From a virus: a stretch of 32,668 nucleotides of DNA. The translations under genes and the position numbers were made by a program. The DNA lies in IMG/VR virus record IMGVR_UViG_3300017719_000085, positions 1-32,668 of that record, one strand, 5' to 3'. The notes beneath the pieces were generated by a model that worked only from the letters and a program-made list of their open reading frames with translations, was not told the origin of the DNA and searched no databases. Within the stretch, counting starts at the first letter, position 1, and every line of letters starts with the position of its first letter. Below, piece after piece: positions 22,598 through 28,046 of this stretch.

Positions 22598-23034
22598 TTA
22601 GTAGCTTTTTTAATTGTGTTATCTAGTCGGTCTAGTAATTTCTTTAACTCAACCCTTATAGAGCTAAAAAAAAATGGTCTAGCTGGTAGATTGACTTCTT
22701 TTATGCCCTTACCTTTGAACTGCATCGCATAAGAGGCTGGTAGACCTAAGTCCGTTAAGTCCTCTAAATCTACGAGCCGACCAGTTCCGAACTCTACATA
22801 AGGTGCGTAGTTTGCTTTTGCTTTTACAAAGCCTTTATTGTTTGACGCTCCAGCTACTATGCTTTGTTTTAAACCTCCTTTGTCTACTACGACGCTAGAC
22901 TTCATTCTATCAGCGCCTTTAAAAACAGTTTGCCCTATTTCATTAGATAGCTCTTGAGTTGACAGCTTTCTTAGCTTATCTAGTTTCCTAGTAAGTTTTT
23001 TAAGGTCTGTTTTATTTAATTTGACGTTAACCAA
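22594..23034 (-). CDS. HK97 gp10-like tail component
   Basis: 146 residues with the HK97_gp10 signature: basic N-terminal helix (DLKKLTRKLDKLRKL), then APYVEFGTGRLVDL and LPARPFFFSS near the end. Family members act in the head-tail neck or tail attachment. The start overlaps the head-closure gene by 8 bases, with ATGA-type coupling to the next gene. Confidence 0.9.
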   Translation of the reverse strand: MVNVKLNKTDLKKLTRKLDKLRKLSTQELSNEIGQTVFKGADRMKSSVVVDKGGLKQSIVAGASNNKGFVKAKANYAPYVEFGTGRLVDLEDLTDLGLPASYAMQFKGKGIKEVNLPARPFFFSSIRVELKKLLDRLDNTIKKATK

Positions 23035-23353
23035 TTTTAGTAGCTTTTATGGTTGAAAAATATTTATGAATTGAATCATAAACCTCTTTAATTCTATAAT
23101 CTCCAGAAACTCCAGAAATAGCTAATAAATCAGTTTTTAAAATAGTCTCCGCTGTTTTTTTTCTAACAGTCAGCTCTATTTCAAGATACTGCTGGCGCTT
23201 TCCGTTTTCTTGTACTATCTCGCCGCTAGTTTCTTTTTTATTAGCCCATATAGTAGAATTAACAGCGCTAGTAGAAGTAGTACCCCCAAAACCGTCAGCG
23301 GTCTTAGTAAGCCTCTTAACCTCTACTCTAGTATCTAGTTTTCCAGCGTCCAT
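23027..23353 (-). CDS. Head closure protein (SPP1 gp16-like)
   Basis: 108 residues, starting MDAGKLDTRVEVKRLTKTADGFGG and continuing with beta strands (IWANKKETSGEI, QQYLEIELTVRKK, YRIKEVYDS). This is the phage head-tail joining fold, PF05521-like. It should lock the portal/connector channel after packaging. It shares one base with the connector stop and overlaps the gp10-like gene by 8. Confidence 0.88.
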   Translation of the reverse strand: MDAGKLDTRVEVKRLTKTADGFGGTTSTSAVNSTIWANKKETSGEIVQENGKRQQYLEIELTVRKKTAETILKTDLLAISGVSGDYRIKEVYDSIHKYFSTIKATKIG

Positions 23354-23913
23354 TAAATAAACATAGTTTTATACCCAGATAAAATGCTTTTAACGTTTAT
23401 TGGTATAATGTTAACTTGTCGCTGACCTATAACAAACTCGGCTCTATTGTCGTAGAATGTAGATACTAGTCTTAGTACAGCTTGCTTTAATAAACTGTCA
23501 TCTAGCCCAGATGTAGTATAAGCTACTTGCACTTCTTTAGCTGGTAGCTCGTTTAGCTCTACAATCTCATTATCTAGACCTTTAACCTCATAGGTAGCCG
23601 CTGTGCCGTCAACAGTTACAGAAGTAATAGAGGCAACTGGCGCAAATGGTAAAACAAAGCGCTCTTTTTGGAATGGAGTATAATAGGTTCTAGTCTTTGC
23701 TACAAGGTCTTTAGTTATATAGTTTTCAATCCATATTCTAGCCTCTGTAATCATTTCGCCTATTATAGTGTCATCAGCGCTAGTATCAACTCTAATAAAA
23801 TCCTTAGCCTCTGAAGTAGTAACTAATTCGCTGCCAGTTGTAGAGTTAATCTTAACTTGGCTATGAAAGTCGTTAGGGTTTTCACTAAAGTATAAACTTC
23901 TATAATATGCCAT
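23353..23913 (-). CDS. Head-tail connector (gp6-like)
   Basis: 186 residues. The string ELVTTSEAKDFIRVDTSADDTIIGEMITEARIWIENYITK is the hallmark of the gp6/YqbG-like connector family, followed by VLPFAPVASITSVTVDG. The adaptor forms the ring under the portal. It starts one base from the previous stop and begins the neck gene set. Its N-terminal extension (MAYYRSLYFSENPND) is unusual but short. Confidence 0.9.
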   Translation of the reverse strand: MAYYRSLYFSENPNDFHSQVKINSTTGSELVTTSEAKDFIRVDTSADDTIIGEMITEARIWIENYITKDLVAKTRTYYTPFQKERFVLPFAPVASITSVTVDGTAATYEVKGLDNEIVELNELPAKEVQVAYTTSGLDDSLLKQAVLRLVSTFYDNRAEFVIGQRQVNIIPINVKSILSGYKTMFI

Positions 23914-24131
23914 TATTTAGCTTTTTTAGTAGCTCTTTTTTTTGGAGCTTTTGCTTCTTTGGTCTCTACCTTAGCCTTTACTTCTTTTACCTCTTTTACC
24001 TCTTCGGCTAATACTCCTATACCTCTATTAATATAGTGATTAGCTAATTTAGTTTCTAGGTCGTGAATTTCGCCTTCGCGTCTCCAGCCAGCTTGTCCAG
24101 ATATAACGTCTTTTTTTATTAAGATTTTCAT
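23913..24131 (-). CDS. Small protein with Lys/Ala/Glu-rich tail, 72 aa
   Basis: Start placed at the ATG at 24131 (MKILIKKDVISGQAGWRREGEIHDL), not at 24197: the longer version would begin inside the terminator at 24155-24186 with an implausible N-terminus. The first 45 residues form a small folded part, and the tail is charged and repetitive (EEVKEVKEVKAKVETKEAKAPKKRATKKAK). Similar short proteins lie between capsid and connector genes in other Bacteroidetes phages. Function unknown; a capsid-decorating or DNA-binding role is possible from charge. Confidence 0.72.
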   Translation of the reverse strand: MKILIKKDVISGQAGWRREGEIHDLETKLANHYINRGIGVLAEEVKEVKEVKAKVETKEAKAPKKRATKKAK

Positions 24132-24147
24132 AAGATTATTATTTATA

Positions 24148-24155
24148 CAAAGATA
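24148..24155 (-). promoter_or_regulatory. Possible -7 box restarting neck-gene transcription
   Basis: TATCTTTG on the minus strand lies at the end of the T-tract of the terminator and 16 bases before the ATG at 24131, matching TAnnTTTG. A TTG at -33 is not evident. It is needed in principle because three terminators precede the neck genes. Confidence 0.5.
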
Positions 24156-24186
24156 AAAAAAAAGCGCCATAATAAAATTACAGCGC
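24155..24186 (-). terminator. Rho-independent terminator after nuclease gene
   Basis: Minus-strand arms GCGCTGTAAT and ATTATGGCGC form a 10-position stem (two G-U pairs) around a TTT loop, followed by nine Ts. It lies 34 bases after the nuclease stop and before the next gene's start. Confidence 0.88.
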
Positions 24187-24220
24187 CTAACAACCAAAAC
24201 TCTTACTATGAATAAAAGAA

Positions 24221-24595
24221 TTATTCAAATGCAAAGTTATTAAAAAAAACTTTATGCTTATTAAATTTAGAAAGTCTTATAGAGGTAGGCATATTTTTTA
24301 CATTTTGAAAGATAAAAAAACCTTCATAGTATTTAACCCAGACGGCAAAATAATCAACTGCACTAGTGCTGTAAATTGACCTAGCGCTGGATATTCTACA
24401 ATGGACAGACTTGTTTAAGCCTATTGGCTTCTTACCAGTAGATTTTACTTGTATTTTAAAAAGATTTTTTCCATTATCTATAATACAATCATAGGCGCTA
24501 GAATCTAAAAGCGGAAAACTTACCTTATAACCTCTCTTTAAACATTCGGTAGCGAATAAGTACTCTGCTAAGCAACCTCTTAAATTATTATCCAA
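24221..24595 (-). CDS. PD-(D/E)XK nuclease of homing/intron-endonuclease type
   Basis: Probable start is TTG at 24595 (protein about 124 residues: MDNNLRGCLAEYLFATECLKRGYKV). The longer frame to ATG 24679 would read through a terminator. The core AEYLFATECLKRGYKVSFPLLDSSAYDCIID...NLFKIQVKST shows the catalytic Asp pair and QVK (Gln replacing Glu) of the group I intron-type PDDEXK_5 nucleases. Such free-standing enzymes spread or defend their own locus. It is bracketed by terminators and preceded by an 18-base palindrome (24606-24623). It was probably gained by transfer between head genes. TTG start and boundaries remain uncertain. Confidence 0.72.
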   Translation of the reverse strand: MDNNLRGCLAEYLFATECLKRGYKVSFPLLDSSAYDCIIDNGKNLFKIQVKSTGKKPIGLNKSVHCRISSARSIYSTSAVDYFAVWVKYYEGFFIFQNVKNMPTSIRLSKFNKHKVFFNNFAFE

Positions 24596-24605
24596 TTTGG
24601 TTTGG

Positions 24606-24623
24606 TTTGTACTAAAGTACAAA
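24606..24623. other. Perfect 18-bp palindrome before the nuclease gene
   Basis: TTTGTACT, two bases, AGTACAAA. The last bases overlap the T-tract of the terminator at 24621-24658, and the nuclease start is about 10 bases downstream. It looks like an operator or nuclease binding site, or an added hairpin after the terminator. Confidence 0.6.
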
Positions 24624-24658
24624 AAAACCCCCAGCTGAGTATTAACAGAGCTGAGGGT
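24621..24658 (-). terminator. Rho-independent terminator closing small-gene cassette
   Basis: Minus-strand ACCCTCAGCT and AGCTGGGGGT pair over 10 positions (one G-U) around a 12-base loop and are followed by seven Ts. It is located 31 bases after the stop of the 37-residue gene. Confidence 0.9.
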
Positions 24659-24689
24659 ACAATCAACTAAACAAAACAAACAAATTAAA

Positions 24690-24803
24690 CTAAGGCTTTT
24701 TTTTATCTATGCCCGAAAGATACTTATTTAAAATTATAATTTTTTTTATGCTTTTGTCTATTTGTTGCATACTTTTTTTAAAAGTGTCCTTCTCTATTTC
24801 CAT
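24690..24803 (-). CDS. Tiny lysine-rich protein, 37 aa
   Basis: ATG at 24803, overlapping the previous 50-residue gene by 26 bases, ending at 24690. The peptide (MEIEKDTFKKSMQQIDKSIKK...DKKKP) is an amphipathic, lysine-rich helix. It is the last gene before a strong terminator. No function recognised; overlap and position give moderate support for expression. Confidence 0.5.
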   Translation of the reverse strand: MEIEKDTFKKSMQQIDKSIKKIIILNKYLSGIDKKKP

Positions 24804-24930
24804 ACCTATAAATTACAAATGATATTAATAACATAAAAATAGAATCATACAAAGCGTTAAATCTGTAAATCATTCTAACAGACCACGCCATAAAAAAAAG
24901 TATTAAAATAATATTTACAGCTCTCTCCAT
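24778..24930 (-). CDS. Small membrane protein, 50 aa
   Basis: ATG at 24930, 2 bases after the previous stop, encoding 50 residues with two hydrophobic helices (ILILFFMAWSVRMIY and DSIFMLLISFVIYRY) separated by a short polar loop. Cassette location suggests an accessory role, for example superinfection exclusion at the membrane (inference only). Confidence 0.6.
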   Translation of the reverse strand: MERAVNIILILFFMAWSVRMIYRFNALYDSIFMLLISFVIYRYGNREGHF

Positions 24931-24932
24931 AA

Positions 24933-25073
24933 CTAACTAGTAAACATTAAAACAGCCAAACCTATACAGCCTAAAAAAACTAAAGTGTCTCTGGAAAACC
25001 ACCAGATAAAATTTAAAAGACCTTTAAGGTTTGATTTTTTCGATTCAATTTCAATAAAAATATATTTTCTCAT
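24933..25073 (-). CDS. Small membrane protein, 46 aa
   Basis: ATG at 25073 encodes 46 residues: an acidic/basic N-terminal part (MRKYIFIEIESKKSN) and a C-terminal membrane helix (TLVFLGCIGLAVLMF). It follows the hairpin at 25098-25115 by 24 bases. Orientation rules suggest N-in. Function unknown; possible membrane partner of the following gene. Confidence 0.6.
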   Translation of the reverse strand: MRKYIFIEIESKKSNLKGLLNFIWWFSRDTLVFLGCIGLAVLMFTS

Positions 25074-25097
25074 AATTAAAATTTAGTTAGACAATAA

Positions 25098-25115
25098 GAG
25101 GGCGTTGCCGCCCTC
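25098..25115 (-). other. GCAA-tetraloop hairpin upstream of 46-aa gene
   Basis: Transcript strand GAGGGCG-GCAA-CGCCCTC: seven pairs closed by a GNRA tetraloop. It lies 14 bases after the 95-residue gene stop and 24 before the next ATG. No T-tract follows. Confidence 0.75.
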
Positions 25116-25129
25116 CGTTTTGGTTGTTA

Positions 25130-25417
25130 TTAAATGTAATATATAGCGTTTTTAATAGCATCTTTTATAGCTGGCAAAAATGTAGTTTCGCCTCCATACA
25201 TAATTTCACCATTTGGGTATAGTATAGAAAGTTGATTGTTTTCATCTTTAAGAATGTGAAACATAAGATAATTTCCATTAATTAAAATTGCCTCATAAGT
25301 TTTTTTATGCTCAAAGTCATTAGGCATTCCAGTAGGTTTGTCATTATTACCTTTTAAACCTCTTATAATTAAAGGGTACTTTAAACCAGTTTCGTTAGTG
25401 TTAAATGTTTTTGTCAT
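25130..25417 (-). CDS. Hypothetical protein, 95 aa
   Basis: MTKTFNTNETGLKYPLIIRGLKGNNDKPTG...IKDAIKNAIYYI: mixed alpha/beta with strands (YEAILINGNYLMFHIL, LSILYPNGEIMYG) and a C-terminal helix. No domain recognised. Second gene of the accessory cassette, flanked on both sides by GCAA-tetraloop hairpins, which suggests separate control of its message segment. Confidence 0.7.
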   Translation of the reverse strand: MTKTFNTNETGLKYPLIIRGLKGNNDKPTGMPNDFEHKKTYEAILINGNYLMFHILKDENNQLSILYPNGEIMYGGETTFLPAIKDAIKNAIYYI

Positions 25418-25433
25418 TTTATTTAGTTTTAAT

Positions 25434-25451
25434 AGGGGGCTTGCGCCCCCT
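25434..25451 (-). other. GCAA-tetraloop hairpin upstream of 95-aa gene
   Basis: Transcript strand AGGGGGC-GCAA-GCCCCCT: seven pairs and a GNRA tetraloop. It lies 9 bases after the 100-residue gene stop and 16 before the ATG at 25417. Both hairpins are preceded by an AACAACCAA-like stretch. Confidence 0.78.
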
Positions 25452-25460
25452 TGGTTGTTG

Positions 25461-25763
25461 TTATTTTACTTCTAAGTTAATAAACTTAAACTCTGGGCTT
25501 CCAGCGTTTGTCCGCTTACCAGTTAACTTATAGAATCCTTTATTAATCTCCACAAAAGAACCATCAGCAAAACCTTCGTCATCAATTAGAGTTAATATAC
25601 CTTTTGTAGATAAAGTAGTAATTAAGGCTCTTAGTTGTCTTGAGTCTATGTTTATTTCGTGAACATTACACCAAGCTGGTGAATCAGACCCAAAATCTTC
25701 AGCTGTAAAATTTTGAATTGCTTTTAATACTTGATTTTCGTTATTTGTTATTTGTGTTTTCAT
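25461..25763 (-). CDS. Probable winged-HTH protein, 100 aa
   Basis: First gene after the promoter at 25796-25826. MKTQITNNENQVLKAIQNFTAEDF...DSRQLRALITTLSTKGILTLIDDEGFADGSFVEINKGFYKL reads as helix, helix, recognition-like helix and beta wing, fitting a winged helix domain. It might regulate its own promoter or the identical early promoter (inference). No exact family recognised. The leader is about 25-30 bases, A-rich. Confidence 0.7.
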   Translation of the reverse strand: MKTQITNNENQVLKAIQNFTAEDFGSDSPAWCNVHEINIDSRQLRALITTLSTKGILTLIDDEGFADGSFVEINKGFYKLTGKRTNAGSPEFKFINLEVK

Positions 25764-25795
25764 AATTGTTATTGTTTTGATTGTTAATTATGATG

Positions 25796-25826
25796 CTAAT
25801 TTAAAAGTATTTTTTTAATTACCAAA
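25796..25826 (-). promoter_or_regulatory. Accessory-cassette promoter, copy of early promoter
   Basis: Minus strand: TTTG (25826-25823), 19 bases, TAAATTAG (25803-25796), then CATCATAATTAAC. The element and spacing equal those at 7747-7777, and the downstream TCATAATTAAC is also shared, while the flanks and spacers differ. It lies just after the capsid terminator and 32 bases before the first cassette gene. Confidence 0.85.
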
Positions 25827-25869
25827 CCTTTTTAAAAGTTTTTTTTAAATTTTCTTATTTATAGAGCAT

Positions 25870-25898
25870 AAAAAAGGGCAACCTATAAAAGTTACCCT
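25870..25898 (-). terminator. Terminator after major capsid gene
   Basis: Minus-strand AGGGTAAC and GTTGCCCT pair over 8 positions (one G-U) around an 8-base loop, followed by six Ts. It lies 30 bases after the capsid stop codon. Confidence 0.82.
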
Positions 25899-25928
25899 CT
25901 TTAAAATTACTTACTTTATACCTTAGTA

Positions 25929-27146
25929 TTAAGAAGTCTCAAGTGCAGTTTTAGCTGTGCTAAACGTTCCTTGTACAATCGCGTTAGGCTGATAATTTGT
26001 CAAAGCGCAACGCTCTTGGGCGCGAACTGTAACAAATCCGTCTCTGAAATTAGTAGAATCTTCTCTTGAAAATTCGACTCCTAAACCGTCTCTAATCCAT
26101 AATTGAGTAGCAACGCTTAAGTTACCTACTAAGAATTTACCAGCAGTTACAGCTGTATTCAAAGTAATTGGCACTCCCATAATCGCTGGCTGTACGCCTT
26201 GGATTACTTGGTTTTTCAAATACTCATTAGCAGTAGATTTCAATAAAACGATTTTATGGAAGTCAACTGGGTTCAATATAATAGAATCAGCTTGATAGTT
26301 ACTAGCTGCTAACTGGTCTAAAGCTGCAATAAGTACATCGTACTCATTTGCTGACTCAATAGACTGGTAAAAATTAGCTGAGCTAGAAGTTACAAAAGCA
26401 GCTCCGTCAGTAAATAAACCATCTAGGTTAGGGCTTGAACCGTCACCGTTAAGAATCTCAGTGTCTTCAATAGAAAGTACTTTATTAGGTACTCTAGCTG
26501 ATAAATAGCTCGTAAGCTGTGGAGTATCTGCTAGCATCTCTTCAGTAATTCTCATAAAAGTGCCAATCTTTTCAACGTTTACAGACGTAGCTGTAATATC
26601 AAAGTCAGACTGTCCTAGAGTAGAACCTTGAGCTGTAGCAGCCGCTCCGTCGTCGTATGCGCTTTCTTTTGGAAAACGAATAGTTTGAGCATCAGTAGAA
26701 CCGTTAGGAATCAATGAGCGAATATGTACCGCTCTACTAGGGTCAAATTTAACGTCTGGAATTACAGTTTCGCCAGCTACAACACCAGTAAAGGCATTAG
26801 CCATTGTCATATCCCCAGCTTTTACTTCAAAGCGAGCAGCGTTTGTACTTCCTTTAATCATAGCGTCAATTGCGCCATCTTTTAAAGCAGCCTCTAAAGA
26901 CCCTTTAAAAGTTTTAGCAGTTGCACCGCTTAGAGTCTTTTTTGACTCCATCTCGATAGCGTCCATTCTTTTAGTAGCCGCCTCGAACTCTTCATTATAC
27001 TTATTAGTTAGATTGGAAATCTCAGACTTTAGAGATGCCTCAACTTCGCCTTTAGCGTTGTCTTGAGCAGCGTTAAACGCTTTCTCTATTTTTTCGTCTA
27101 CAATGTTTCCAATTTGGTCTAACTGGTTTTTAACTTCTTCAGTCAT
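25929..27146 (-). CDS. Major capsid protein, HK97 fold
   Basis: 405 residues. The N-terminal ~100 residues are charged helices (KNQLDQIGNIVDEKIEKAFNAAQDNAKGEVEASLKS), the delta domain that acts as built-in scaffold and is removed by the prohead protease encoded just upstream. The HK97 core follows: GAFTG-like ANAFTGVVAGE, VHIRSLIPNGS, FPKESAYDDGAA, KIGTFMRITEEMLADTPQLTSYL and a C-terminal FRDGFVTVRAQERCALTNYQPNAIVQGTF. It ends at a terminator, consistent with high expression. The mature protein should be about 300 residues. Confidence 0.95.
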   Translation of the reverse strand: MTEEVKNQLDQIGNIVDEKIEKAFNAAQDNAKGEVEASLKSEISNLTNKYNEEFEAATKRMDAIEMESKKTLSGATAKTFKGSLEAALKDGAIDAMIKGSTNAARFEVKAGDMTMANAFTGVVAGETVIPDVKFDPSRAVHIRSLIPNGSTDAQTIRFPKESAYDDGAAATAQGSTLGQSDFDITATSVNVEKIGTFMRITEEMLADTPQLTSYLSARVPNKVLSIEDTEILNGDGSSPNLDGLFTDGAAFVTSSSANFYQSIESANEYDVLIAALDQLAASNYQADSIILNPVDFHKIVLLKSTANEYLKNQVIQGVQPAIMGVPITLNTAVTAGKFLVGNLSVATQLWIRDGLGVEFSREDSTNFRDGFVTVRAQERCALTNYQPNAIVQGTFSTAKTALETS

Positions 27147-27152
27147 TTCAAA

Positions 27153-27842
27153 TTATTTTAATTTATTAAACAAATATTGATACATCTCGCTAACCTCATT
27201 CTTTACCTCGACTGGCTCAGTAACCTCTATATCGGTTGGCTGAGTAGATAATTTAGCAAATAGTGATTTTAGTTTAAGTATTTCAGCTTCTAGGGCATAG
27301 CCTAAGTCGTCTGAGATATTCCCCTTACGAATAAGTTTTGCCATATTGTCGTAGCGCTTAAGTACCTTGTTAGGGTCATAGTTCCCTTTTACGTCCATAA
27401 TAAGCGCTTGGTCGTTTGCTGCTAGAGTTACGGCTGAAACTTCATAAAGTTTAACCTCTGTAATATTTCTAACACCGTCGACCATATCTTTTTGAATAGG
27501 TAAAATACCTACTGAGTTTTCTGTAATAACTCCAGCTTTAATTAGTTCGATAACGTCGTTACCTAAAGTAGTCTTAGCTATTTTAGCCTCGAATACTAAA
27601 CCTTTGTCGTCCTCCTCTAGCATTGTCATTTTACCTAGAGGTTTGTCCATATCGTGCTGGTATAAGTATTTTACTCTTTGACCATTTTCTGTAATGGTTT
27701 TTCTATAAGAGCCTTTTCTTATAATATCATTATCTGAGTCTTTATTATCAAATACACTAGCATAGCCCTTGACTACTCCAGCTTTTTCATCAGCGTCTAG
27801 GAGTTCGCCTATAGGCGCTTGTTTATATAAAATTGTTTCCAT
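27153..27842 (-). CDS. HK97-type prohead protease
   Basis: 229 residues. The family marks GYASVFDNKDSDNDIIRKGSY, VKYLYQHD (H63) and ITENSVGI (S110) give the catalytic His and Ser of the U35/HK97 protease. A helical C-terminal extension (about 165-229) may be its own cleaved tail or scaffold part. It removes the delta domain of the capsid protein whose gene follows 6 bases later. A TATCTTTG box sits immediately before the ATG (27847-27854). Confidence 0.93.
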   Translation of the reverse strand: METILYKQAPIGELLDADEKAGVVKGYASVFDNKDSDNDIIRKGSYRKTITENGQRVKYLYQHDMDKPLGKMTMLEEDDKGLVFEAKIAKTTLGNDVIELIKAGVITENSVGILPIQKDMVDGVRNITEVKLYEVSAVTLAANDQALIMDVKGNYDPNKVLKRYDNMAKLIRKGNISDDLGYALEAEILKLKSLFAKLSTQPTDIEVTEPVEVKNEVSEMYQYLFNKLK

Positions 27843-27846
27843 AATG

Positions 27847-27854
27847 CAAAGATA
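27847..27854 (-). promoter_or_regulatory. Possible -7 box before prohead protease
   Basis: TATCTTTG then CATT and the ATG at 27842. An upstream TTTG lies 17 bases before the box. If used, transcription would start at or near the start codon (leaderless). Confidence 0.5.
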
Positions 27855-28046
27855 TTAATTTTCAATGTAATCAAAATCTAACCAGTCTGGTCGATTTCTA
27901 TCTGTTATTATTTTTATTTCTCGCCCTCTGCTTTGCTTTAATATTTCTAATGTAGTTTCCTCGCCATAGAAAAAAATTAAAGAAGTCAATGACTCAGCCT
28001 CTGGATAGTTTTCGGAGTATGTAAGCATTAATTGCTGTAGCATCAT
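27855..28046 (-). CDS. Small acidic protein overlapping the MuF-zincin gene
   Basis: 63 residues from ATG 28046 (MMLQQLMLTYSENYPEAES...RPDWLDFDYIEN), or 57 from ATG 28028. It overlaps the end of the metalloprotease fusion by 53 bases in another frame, and ends 12 bases before the protease gene. The C-terminus is acidic with RNRPDWLDFDY. A small gene directly after a MuF-type toxin-like fusion is where an immunity protein would be, but this is inference; a head-assembly partner is equally possible. Confidence 0.6.
   Translation of the reverse strand: MMLQQLMLTYSENYPEAESLTSLIFFYGEETTLEILKQSRGREIKIITDRNRPDWLDFDYIEN

Noticed and set aside
24132-24197. ATG at 24197 as start of the 72-aa gene
   Set aside because: It spans the terminator at 24155-24186, and the encoded MVVRRCNFIMALFFYL segment looks like an artefact of the hairpin.
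24596-24679. ATG at 24679 as nuclease start
   Set aside because: The leader would be encoded by a terminator hairpin and T-tract; the family-like N-terminus begins at TTG 24595.
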